A stretch of 5,100 nt of DNA from an uncultured Eubacteriales bacterium (GTDB taxonomy: Bacteria > Bacillota > Clostridia > Oscillospirales > CAG-272), in NCBI GenBank assembly GCA_934417455.1, contig CAKRWK010000103.1, positions 1 to 5,100 of the forward strand. The letters run 5' to 3'. The position numbers and the translations under genes are program-made. This document shows, in pieces, positions 1 to 5,100 of this stretch. The notes under the pieces are model-generated. The model made no database searches and was not told the DNA's origin. It was given only the letters and a program-made list of their open reading frames with translations. Position 1 is the first letter of the stretch. The number at the start of each line of letters is the position of its first letter.

Positions 1-2
1 GT

Positions 3-1160
3 ACGCTGATTGCCGACGCGATGGAAAAGGTGACCGCCGACGGCGTTATCACCGTTGAGGAATCCAAGAGCGCTGAAACATACAGCGAAGTTGTGGAAGG
101 CATGCAGTTTGACCGCGGCTATCTGTCCCCCTACATGGCAACGGACACCGACAAGATGGAAGCCGTTCTGGACGACTGCCTGATTCTCATGACCGATAAG
201 AAAATTTCGAACATTCAGGAGATTCTGCCCCTGCTGGAACAGATTGTGCAGTCCGGCAAGAAACTGCTGATTATCGCCGAGGACGTCGAAGGCGAAGCAC
301 TGACGACCCTCGTTCTCAACAAACTGCGCGGCACCTTCACCGTCGTGGCCGTCAAAGCACCCGGCTTCGGTGACAGACGCAAAGAAATGCTCCGCGACAT
401 CGCGATCCTGACGGGCGGCGAGGTCATCACCTCGGAACTCGGTCTTGAACTCAAGGACGCCACCGTCGCCCAACTCGGCCGTGCCCGCCAGGTGAAAGTC
501 GGCAAGGAAAACACCATTATTGTAGGCGGTGCCGGCGACAAGCAGGCCATTGCCGACCGTGTGGCGCAGATTCGCGCCGCGCTGGAAAACACGACCTCCG
601 AGTTTGACAAGGAAAAACTTCTCGAACGTCTGGCGAAACTCGCCGGCGGCGTCGCCGTCATCAAAGTCGGCGCGGCCACCGAGGTCGAAATGAAGGAAAA
701 GAAACTCCGCATTGAGGACGCCCTCAACGCCACCAAAGCGGCCGTGGAGGAAGGCATTGTCGCCGGCGGCGGCACCGCACTCGTCGACGTCATCGACGCT
801 GCCGAGAAAGTCACCGCTACGCTCGAAGGCGACGAAAAGACCGGCGCCAAGATTGTCGCCAAAGCCCTCAGCGCGCCCATGAAACAGATTGCCGACAACG
901 CCGGCCTTGACGGTTCCGTCATCATCGCGAAAATCCGCGAAAGCGGCAAGGTGGGCTACGGCTTCGACGCCGCCCGCGAATGCTACTGCGACATGATGGA
1001 AGCCGGCATTGTCGACCCCGCCAAGGTCACCCGTTCCGCCCTGCAGAACGCCGCCTCCATCGCTGCCACCGTGCTGACGACGGAAGCCGTCGTCGCCGAC
1101 AAGAAGGAAGACAAACCGGCGGCACCGGCCGCGGGTGCCGGCATGGACGGCATGTATTGA
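3..1160 (+). CDS. groEL: Chaperonin GroEL (60 kDa, Hsp60), 5'-truncated by window edge
   Basis: The visible 385 codons match the apical, distal intermediate and C-terminal equatorial parts of GroEL, the cytosolic chaperonin that forms tetradecameric rings and folds proteins with ATP and GroES. About 160 N-terminal residues, including the main ATP-binding loops, lie before the window; the reading frame is open through base 3. Numbering from the Met at base 21, recognisable blocks are [16 protein letters not shown] (24-39), [10 protein letters not shown] (61-70), [17 protein letters not shown] (82-98), [14 protein letters not shown] (111-124), [20 protein letters not shown] (206-225) and [13 protein letters not shown] (242-254). 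Asp233 (bases 717-719) aligns with the ATP-hydrolysis Asp398 of E. coli GroEL. The C-terminus reads GAGMDGMY, not a long GGM repeat. A Cys-Tyr-Cys at 321-323 is unusual. A strong terminator follows the TGA stop after 85 bases. A groES would be expected upstream but is not visible. The identification is essentially certain. Confidence 0.98.
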   Translation, partial: TLIADAMEKVTADGVITVEESKSAETYSEVVEGMQFDRGYLSPYMATDTDKMEAVLDDCLILMTDKKISNIQEILPLLEQIVQSGKKLLIIAEDVEGEALTTLVLNKLRGTFTVVAVKAPGFGDRRKEMLRDIAILTGGEVITSELGLELKDATVAQLGRARQVKVGKENTIIVGGAGDKQAIADRVAQIRAALENTTSEFDKEKLLERLAKLAGGVAVIKVGAATEVEMKEKKLRIEDALNATKAAVEEGIVAGGGTALVDVIDAAEKVTATLEGDEKTGAKIVAKALSAPMKQIADNAGLDGSVIIAKIRESGKVGYGFDAARECYCDMMEAGIVDPAKVTRSALQNAASIAATVLTTEAVVADKKEDKPAAPAAGAGMDGMY

Positions 1161-1245
1161 TAAGCGGGAATCTTCGGTAGGAACGGAAACGGAACAATTA
1201 TTTATTTCCGGTTCTGCTAAAAACGACACCTTTCCGCTAAGGTAG

Positions 1246-1278
1246 AAAAACGGGGGAAAATCCCCCGTTTTTCTTTTT
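1246..1278 (+). terminator. Rho-independent terminator of groEL
   Basis: A perfect 12-bp inverted repeat has arms AAAAACGGGGGA (1246-1257) and TCCCCCGTTTTT (1261-1272) around an AAA loop. The 3' arm runs into TTTTTCTTTTT. It lies 85 bases after the groEL stop and is a textbook intrinsic terminator. The 5' arm starts with five A residues, so the hairpin could also stop minus-strand transcripts, though less well. A weaker bulged hairpin (GAACGGAAA at 1181-1189 with TTTCCGGTTC at 1205-1214) lies just before it in the groEL 3' untranslated region. Confidence 0.93.
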
Positions 1279-1286
1279 GAAATAGC

Positions 1287-1307
1287 GGGTCGTCGGGGCG
1301 CCGACCC
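1287..1307. repeat. Small GC-rich hairpin in the intergenic region
   Basis: GGGTCG (1287-1292) and CGACCC (1302-1307) form a 6-bp stem with a 9-base GC-rich loop. An alternative fold pairs GTCGG with CCGAC around GGCG. No T-run follows on either strand, so it is not an obvious terminator. It lies between the groEL terminator and the first repeat copy. Its GC content stands out from the AT-rich flanks, which suggests a short dispersed palindrome, but only one copy is visible here. Confidence 0.45.
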
Positions 1308-1330
1308 CTACCGAAATAAAACGTTCGTTC

Positions 1331-1390
1331 AAAAATTTTCCTTGGATGCAGAGCCGTCGAATATCTTCCCGACAGACGTCCGGGGCGGGC
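1331..1390. repeat. Decayed copy of the intergenic repeat (left end only)
   Basis: The 18 bases TTCCTTGGATGCAGAGCC (1338-1355) match exactly the left end of the intact element at 1469-1486, and an A-run precedes them in both. Further right the similarity fades: ATATC, then a C-rich block, then a CGxxxGxCGT-like stretch, with a weak CCCG/CGGG hairpin at about 1368-1384. No matching right end (CCAAGGAAG) occurs before the next copy. This looks like an older, degraded or truncated member of the same family in the same orientation, 131 bases to the left of the intact copy. Confidence 0.65.
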
Positions 1391-1440
1391 GCATTCCGCA
1401 AGAACGAAAAAAGTCCGAACGGGAGCACCAAAAAGCACTT

Positions 1441-1537
1441 TTGACACACCACCGACACATAAAAAATCTTCCTTGGATGCAGAGCCACCAAATATCCCCC
1501 CGATAGGCGTATATACATACGTCGAGGGGGGATTTCG
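1441..1537. repeat. Long direct repeat, copy 1 (pairs with 5004-5100)
   Basis: These 97 bases align without gaps to 5004-5100 at a fixed offset of 3563. The first 20 bases carry four mismatches (at 1452, 1456, 1458 and 1460). The remaining 77 bases (1461-1537) are identical. The shared stretch starts with TTGACACACCA and includes the left terminal inverted repeat and first internal hairpin of the element at 1462-1598. The window ends inside the second copy, so the full length of the match is unknown. Two such copies in the same orientation bracket the lyase gene. Confidence 0.95.
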
Positions 1538-1598
1538 GCGGGAGGAACCGTGCTGATATACGTCAGCACGGTTCCGGTCTGCGCCAAGGAAGGTTTTT
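1462..1598. mobile_element. MITE-like intergenic element with terminal inverted repeats and two nested hairpins
   Basis: The two ends are inverted copies of each other. The left end (1462-1486) reads AAAAATCTTCCTTGG then ATGCAGAGCC; the right end, read on the minus strand from 1598 to 1576, is AAAAACCTTCCTTGG then CGCAGACC. As RNA they pair over about 23 bp with one G-U pair in the first 15 bp, a further wobble, and two single-base bulges. Inside are hairpin 1 (ATCCCCCC 1494-1501 with GGGGGGAT 1526-1533, inner stem CGTAT/ATACG) and hairpin 2 (13 bp, 1544-1556 with 1563-1575). There is no transposase or credible ORF. It shares its left 76 bases exactly with the copy at the right edge of the window. 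Small size, terminal inverted repeats, no coding capacity and several copies fit a non-autonomous MITE or REP-type repeat. No convincing target duplication is visible: a TA at 1460-1461 and 1598-1599 is possible but weak. Mobility is inferred. Confidence 0.6.
1544..1575. repeat. Perfect 13-bp inverted repeat (hairpin 2 of the element)
   Basis: GGAACCGTGCTGA (1544-1556) and TCAGCACGGTTCC (1563-1575) are exact reverse complements around the loop TATACG. The hairpin begins 26 bases beyond the lyase stop codon. It has no adjacent T-run on either strand, so taken alone it is not a canonical intrinsic terminator. It stacks directly on the outer stem of the surrounding element at 1575/1576, and could also protect the 3' end of the lyase mRNA. 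Confidence 0.85.
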
Positions 1599-1601
1599 AT
1601 T

Positions 1602-4600
1602 TTACTTTACGCGTGTAATTTGAACGTTGCCGGTGGAGGCGGAGAAGGTCAATACATGTTCCTCTTCCGTCACCGTAAAGGTGCCGGCATCTGTGCCGCC
1701 GACGGTGACTTTCCACTGCCCTGCGGCCACGCCGCCGATGTAATAATTCATCGGACTTGTGCCGACGGCGGTGAAGGAAAGGTCTGCGTCGCTGTAGCCT
1801 TTGCCCGTGTAGAACAGGGCGGTCTGATTGAGCGCGACAGCACCCTTAAAGTCACCCGCGGTGATAGCTCTGGAAACAAGGTTTCTTGTCGTTCCGTCAT
1901 CGGTGACGTAAATCAGGTTGAGGAGAATGTCGGACTTGTTGCCCGTCGGGACAAGCAGGTCTGCGTGACCCCAGCAGGCAAGGTTATCCGCACTTCCGCT
2001 CGAAGAGGCGCCGCCGGCGGAGTTGTTGGTCTTGTTTGCGTTACTGACCCAGAAACGGGTCTTGAAGTTGCCGGAGGCATCCTTCTCGCGGCCGCCGTAG
2101 GCTTGGATTTCGCCCGTACCGAGGAGGGATTTCAGAACCATTTTGCCCTTGCCGTTGGAGACGGTGACGGTCTTGGCCACGTTGTCGATTTTCGGTTCCT
2201 CTCCGCACTGCAGAAGGAAGGTTTTCTGGAATTTTGCGTCTGTCGCGTCGATGCGGTCAAAGACGAACATAATCATCGGGAATGTTTCGTCGCCCGTGTA
2301 GGTGACGAGCATGGTACGCGCATAATACTCGACGGTATCGGCAGCGTATGCGGCGCTGAGGTCATTCGCATAATAGACGTATTTGGCGTTCTTGTTGTTT
2401 TCGTCAAAGTAGCCGTACTTCACGCCGGTGACTTTTCCCATATCTACTTTCGTATTGTTTATCCAAGTCGGATTGTTTCCGGCATTGAAGAGGTGGAGAA
2501 CCGACCGCTGTCCGCCGCAATAGTAACCGCCTTCCGTGTCTTTCTTCGACGGGTTATAAACGAGAATGCCGTTATGCGCAATGGAGGACTGTTCGTAATA
2601 GTAGTGGTGATTGGAACCGTAGATGTCGTACACGCCGTCATCGCCCGAAAGCATGCCTTTGTACCAGATCTGGAAGGTACCGCTGTCGGCATGGGTATGA
2701 CCGCCGGCATATTTCTGCGCGCCGCGCAGAAGCACGACGACCGCATCGTCACGATCCCACTCGGAACGCGCGATAATCTGCTGATAGTATCCGTCGTTAT
2801 AACAAATCGCGTCGAGATTCTCGCGCAGGTAGGACGAATCCGTCTCGGGCATACCTGCGTTCGCTATCAGACGCTCAACCCAGGAAAGGCTGTCGCCGTA
2901 CAGATTGGCGTGCGCCGCCAGCGTTTTGTCGTTATAGAAACCGGCCAGCACTTTCATGGACATGCCGAAAAAGACGTTCATTTGCTGGAAGTTACCGTCG
3001 CCCGTGGAGAACATATTCTTGTTCACCGTTTCAAAGGCGAGCAGCGAATAGCCCATTCTGACCATGTTATCGGTATAGGGAATCTTGCCCGTCGCGCTCT
3101 TCATAATCCATGCGTTGAAGAGGTCGCACTCAAAACGCCACGGTGCATAGCAGGCAGAGCCTTCGGGATAGATACCCGCTTCATCGTACCAGTTGTTGCG
3201 GATAGGAACGAATTCCTTATATATACGGCCGCCGCAGAAGGTGAACCAGGACGGATTCTCGTCGTAAATGGCAATGGCAACGGAAAGATAATCGCGCAGA
3301 AGCTGGTATTCGGTTCCGTGACCGCTGACGCTGCCCTGGTCTGTGGGCGGGAAGCCGATTTCCATCTTCAAACCGCCGGTAGCGGTTTTGACCGTGGTCG
3401 TCGCGTTGCCGCTCGCGTCCTTGACAAAATATTCGCCGACCGAATTGCCGCGGAAAAGTTTATACTCGATACCGACGGCAATTTCCGTTTTATCGTCTTC
3501 CGTCAGAAGGTCATAGCACCAGTCGTAAATGCAGGCCGCCGTGTATGCGGTGTAGCCGAAGTAACGGCACTGGTCATGGGCGTATTTCGCCATCTGGAAG
3601 GTTTTGAGGTTGTTTTTCATCGCGAGAACGGCGACATAACCGTAGTACTCGATGCCCGTCAGTTGATAGTAAAATGCGGTGGCCTGAATCTGACGGCAGA
3701 CGGTTTCGCTGTAATTGGTAATGGAGCTCTCTTTTCCCGTCGCTACAGGCATGGAAAGCAGGCCGAGGTGAGCGATACATTTGTCCACCTGCCGTTTGAG
3801 TTCGGCCGCTACATCGGGATTTTCACGGAGGTAGGCACGGATGCCCGACAGGTCATCCTTCGTGAAAAGCAGACGGGGATGCTGTCCCGCCGTCGGCGTC
3901 AGGGCGTCGCCCGTGCCGACCGTGTAGCCTCTGTTGGCCGCATCCGTCGACATGTCAAACACGCCGGTCGGCAAAGTGCCCTTGAAATTGCAGTCCATAA
4001 AATCGGCAATGCCGATGGCGTCAATCTGTTTTTTCAGACCGTCGTTCTTCTTGTTGAGTTCCTGTTTTTCGGCCTCTAATCTTTTGAGGTCGAGTTCATC
4101 GAGGTACTTATTGTAATCATCTCTTGCCCAAAGGTCGATATTCGACTTGGGATACGCTGCGGTAAAGTTTCCGTTTTCATCGACAAAAGTTTCCAACAGC
4201 GTATACAGTTTTTCCCATGCAACGTCGTCGGTCGCATAGAAAGCGATGACATGCGCCCCTGTCGCATAGCCCCAGCGCAGGTCTTTTGAGCCGTCGGCCA
4301 CGTCTTCGACAAGTTTTTTCGCAATGTCGTCATCTGTGTTGCCGACGAGAATGCGGTTTTCGCCCGTCGCCTCATCGGAAGTAACGGGACGGAAACGAAC
4401 ACCCGTCAGAGAATACAGTTTGGCTGACAGTTCGTTAGCGCGTTTTTGCATCGCCGTATTGCCGGCAGGATATACGACCTCGAAGTCGCTCTCCCCGTCT
4501 TTGACGATGTCGAGCACGCCGGTGGCCGGCGTTTCATCCCCCGGCGTCGGTTTGTCGCCGTCCGGGTTCGGCTTCGGCGACGGCGTTTCGCCGCAGGCGT

Positions 4601-4664
4601 TCAGCGCGAGCACCGTGCAAAGCACAACCAACGCCATCATCAGGCAGCGCAGAATTTTTTTCAT
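1602..4664 (-). CDS. Heparinase II/III family polysaccharide-lyase-like lipoprotein
   Basis: A 1020-residue protein. Residues 1-24 are a lipoprotein signal peptide: MKKILRC, a hydrophobic core, and the lipobox LNAC with Cys24 as the lipidated residue. A Pro/Asp-rich linker (25-48) follows. Residues about 49-178 resemble the N-terminal domain found before many secreted glycoside hydrolases (ANELSAKLYSLTGVRF, then RILVGNTDD). A charged, probably coiled-coil stretch lies at 183-217. The lyase part starts at QHPRLLFTKDDLSGIRAYL (261-279), the usual opening of the alpha/alpha-toroid in heparinase II/III and alginate-lyase relatives. Candidate catalytic residues are His449 (SGHGTEY), Tyr499 or Tyr506 (GIYPEGSACY) and His656/His658 (GGHTHADSGTF), with SSIAHNG (693-699) in the beta-sandwich. 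Residues about 700-1020 are beta-rich. Family members cleave uronic-acid polysaccharides by beta-elimination; this substrate is not predictable from the sequence. The start at 4664 is chosen over an in-frame ATG at 4703 because only it gives a clean signal peptide and a good ribosome site. At 1020 residues it is longer than typical single-domain relatives. It converges on groEL and has no carbohydrate gene beside it. Confidence 0.88.
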   Translation of the reverse strand: MKKILRCLMMALVVLCTVLALNACGETPSPKPNPDGDKPTPGDETPATGVLDIVKDGESDFEVVYPAGNTAMQKRANELSAKLYSLTGVRFRPVTSDEATGENRILVGNTDDDIAKKLVEDVADGSKDLRWGYATGAHVIAFYATDDVAWEKLYTLLETFVDENGNFTAAYPKSNIDLWARDDYNKYLDELDLKRLEAEKQELNKKNDGLKKQIDAIGIADFMDCNFKGTLPTGVFDMSTDAANRGYTVGTGDALTPTAGQHPRLLFTKDDLSGIRAYLRENPDVAAELKRQVDKCIAHLGLLSMPVATGKESSITNYSETVCRQIQATAFYYQLTGIEYYGYVAVLAMKNNLKTFQMAKYAHDQCRYFGYTAYTAACIYDWCYDLLTEDDKTEIAVGIEYKLFRGNSVGEYFVKDASGNATTTVKTATGGLKMEIGFPPTDQGSVSGHGTEYQLLRDYLSVAIAIYDENPSWFTFCGGRIYKEFVPIRNNWYDEAGIYPEGSACYAPWRFECDLFNAWIMKSATGKIPYTDNMVRMGYSLLAFETVNKNMFSTGDGNFQQMNVFFGMSMKVLAGFYNDKTLAAHANLYGDSLSWVERLIANAGMPETDSSYLRENLDAICYNDGYYQQIIARSEWDRDDAVVVLLRGAQKYAGGHTHADSGTFQIWYKGMLSGDDGVYDIYGSNHHYYYEQSSIAHNGILVYNPSKKDTEGGYYCGGQRSVLHLFNAGNNPTWINNTKVDMGKVTGVKYGYFDENNKNAKYVYYANDLSAAYAADTVEYYARTMLVTYTGDETFPMIMFVFDRIDATDAKFQKTFLLQCGEEPKIDNVAKTVTVSNGKGKMVLKSLLGTGEIQAYGGREKDASGNFKTRFWVSNANKTNNSAGGASSSGSADNLACWGHADLLVPTGNKSDILLNLIYVTDDGTTRNLVSRAITAGDFKGAVALNQTALFYTGKGYSDADLSFTAVGTSPMNYYIGGVAAGQWKVTVGGTDAGTFTVTEEEHVLTFSASTGNVQITRVK

Positions 4665-4671
4665 ATGTAGG

Positions 4672-4679
4672 GTTCCTTT
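4672..4679 (-). promoter_or_regulatory. Ribosome binding site deciding the lyase start
   Basis: On the minus strand AAAGGAAC lies seven bases before the ATG at 4664 (intervening CCTACAT). This places initiation at the Met of MKKILRC. The upstream in-frame ATG at 4703 follows AGGGTGGG, which could loosely act as a ribosome site, but it would add MGILIYGKKGTLH ahead of the signal peptide and is less likely. Confidence 0.8.
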
Positions 4680-4726
4680 CTTGCCGTATATCAAAATTCC
4701 CACCCTTACGGCTATCGGAGTGTTCC

Positions 4727-4744
4727 GGAGGGGGCTTTCCCTCC
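4727..4744 (-). other. Small hairpin at the start of the lyase leader
   Basis: GGAGGG (4727-4732) pairs with CCCTCC (4739-4744) around a six-base loop. It sits where the lyase transcript is predicted to begin, so it may form a 5'-terminal stem in the roughly 80-nt leader, which can stabilise an mRNA. A second, shorter stem (CGGA/TCCG around GTGT) lies next to it at about 4716-4727. I recognise no riboswitch class and see no anti-terminator arrangement. Confidence 0.4.
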
Positions 4745-4751
4745 CTCTATT

Positions 4752-4780
4752 ATTTTATCATTTCCGGCATTTATTTTCAA
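4752..4780 (-). promoter_or_regulatory. Sigma-A type promoter of the lyase gene
   Basis: On the minus strand TTGAAA (4775-4780) and TAAAAT (4752-4757) are separated by exactly 17 bases. Each differs from consensus at one position. Transcription would start near 4745, giving a leader of about 80 nt before the ATG at 4664. The surroundings are AT-rich, as expected. This suggests basal expression by the housekeeping sigma factor as a single-gene unit. Confidence 0.75.
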
Positions 4781-5003
4781 TAGGACGCGAAACATTTGCA
4801 AAAGTTCGTGAAAACTGCCCAGCAAATACGCCGGCCTGTGTCATTCTTGTTCCGTTTCTTTACTTTTTTTGGCGCGTTTTTGTGCACATTGACGAAACCG
4901 TAACGACCGTCCTTTCCGCCCGTCATGTCGAACCCTACCGTGAAATGCGAAAATCAAAACATTTCAAAACATGCAAAAGGCGCAAAAATATTCAAAAAAA
5001 TCT
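4781..5003. other. Intergenic region upstream of the lyase promoter, no gene seen
   Basis: This AT-rich stretch holds no ORF with a convincing ribosome site and no tRNA-like or terminator-like fold. It contains an imperfect palindrome just upstream of the lyase -35 box (4789-4807, GAAACATTTGCAAAAGTTC, centred on TTTGCAAA). It also has two tandem 10-bp units, TCAAAACATT and TCAAAACATG, at 4954-4973. Either could be a regulator site, but each occurs only once here and neither matches an operator I can name. Confidence 0.4.
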
Positions 5004-5100
5004 TTGACACACCATCGAAAAACAAAAAATCTTCCTTGGATGCAGAGCCACCAAATATCCCCCCGATAGGCGTATATACATACGTCGAGGGGGGATTTCG
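5004..5100. repeat. Long direct repeat, copy 2 (cut by the window edge)
   Basis: This matches 1441-1537 without gaps: 93 of 97 bases agree and the last 77 (5024-5100) are identical. It contains the same left terminal inverted repeat and the same hairpin 1 (arms 5057-5064 and 5089-5096). By analogy the remaining 61 bases or so, with hairpin 2 and the right inverted repeat, should follow beyond the window. It lies about 220 bases upstream of the lyase promoter in the same orientation as copy 1, and could serve as 3' structure for a gene to the right. Confidence 0.95.

Larger units (their letters stand above)
1461..1600 (-). terminator. Probable structured terminator of the lyase mRNA, formed by the repeat element
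   Basis: On the minus strand the outer stem of the element closes with CCAAGGAAGA and runs into six T residues (complement of 1461-1466), starting only three bases beyond the lyase stop. The plus strand has the mirror arrangement, where the stem ends in TTTTTATTTT. The element therefore has the geometry of a large bidirectional terminator between convergent genes. The span between the arms is much longer than in a normal terminator and is filled by two hairpins, so this function is inferred from pairing and T-runs only. No other terminator for the lyase is seen before the groEL terminator. Confidence 0.45.

Noticed and set aside
215..949. Open minus-strand frame of 244 codons within groEL
   Set aside because: It is an antisense shadow of groEL, serine- and alanine-rich with no family resemblance; the plus strand is unmistakably GroEL.
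1331..1537. CRISPR-like array, because similar units recur in a short span
   Set aside because: There are only two units 131 bases apart, one of them decayed. There is no constant short repeat with unique spacers and no cas gene.
1237..1587. Possible 116-residue minus-strand protein containing ALHPRKIF and a related CIQGKF segment
   Set aside because: It is simply a translation of the intergenic repeats (1331-1390 and 1462-1537) and the groEL terminator. It has no ribosome site, and the inverted repeats and hairpins explain the sequence better.
1620..4079. Open plus-strand frame of 819 codons antisense to the lyase
   Set aside because: It runs in exact codon register with the lyase, so it stays open because the gene avoids TTA, CTA and TCA codons over this stretch. 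The translation resembles no family, there is no ribosome site, and the lyase on the other strand has clear motifs and signals.
4665..4703. Alternative lyase start at the ATG at 4703
   Set aside because: It would place 13 residues, including charged ones, before MKKILRC and spoil a typical lipoprotein signal peptide. The ATG at 4664 has a well-spaced ribosome site.
4665..4745. Riboswitch or T-box in the lyase leader
   Set aside because: The leader is only about 80 nt with two short stems. No known aptamer motif and no terminator/anti-terminator pair is visible.
4777..4926. Possible 49-residue basic small protein on the minus strand (MTGGKDGRYGFVNVHK...)
   Set aside because: There is only a weak GGGT ahead of the ATG, no recognisable homology, and its stop codon overlaps the -35 box of the lyase promoter. 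An open frame of this length is expected by chance.

Overview
The window looks like a moderately GC-rich member of the Bacillota, probably a gut- or rumen-type Clostridia. This is inferred from three things: the GroEL sequence, a Gram-positive style lipoprotein signal on the large enzyme, and typical Firmicute signals (an AAAGGAAC ribosome site and a TTGAAA-17-TAAAAT promoter). No rRNA or other marker is present, so the lineage cannot be fixed further.

Layout, left to right. Bases 3-1160 (+) are the last 385 codons of groEL, cut by the window edge. Bases 1161-1601 are a convergent intergenic region with no credible gene but much structure. It holds a strong intrinsic terminator (1246-1278), a small GC hairpin (1287-1307), a decayed repeat copy (about 1331-1390), and a 137-bp element (1462-1598) with terminal inverted repeats and two nested hairpins. 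Bases 1602-4664 (-) encode a 1020-residue lipoprotein of the heparinase II/III polysaccharide-lyase type, with its own ribosome site, promoter (4752-4780) and a leader of about 80 nt. Bases 4781-5003 hold no gene I can support. Bases 5004-5100 repeat bases 1441-1537: 93 of 97 bases match, and the last 77 are identical. The lyase gene therefore sits between two direct repeats spaced 3563 bp apart.

How the parts relate. groEL is housekeeping and belongs to a transcript entering from the left. The lyase appears to be a single-gene transcription unit running towards groEL and acting at the cell surface on an unidentified uronic-acid polysaccharide. No transporter, regulator or other carbohydrate gene is visible beside it. 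The intergenic element next to the lyase stop codon can fold, on either strand, into a closed three-way junction whose outer stem ends in a T-run. It could therefore be both a non-autonomous mobile repeat (MITE-like) and a bidirectional transcription terminator. This repeat family is the most interesting thing in the window. Neither gene suggests a new defence or mobile system.
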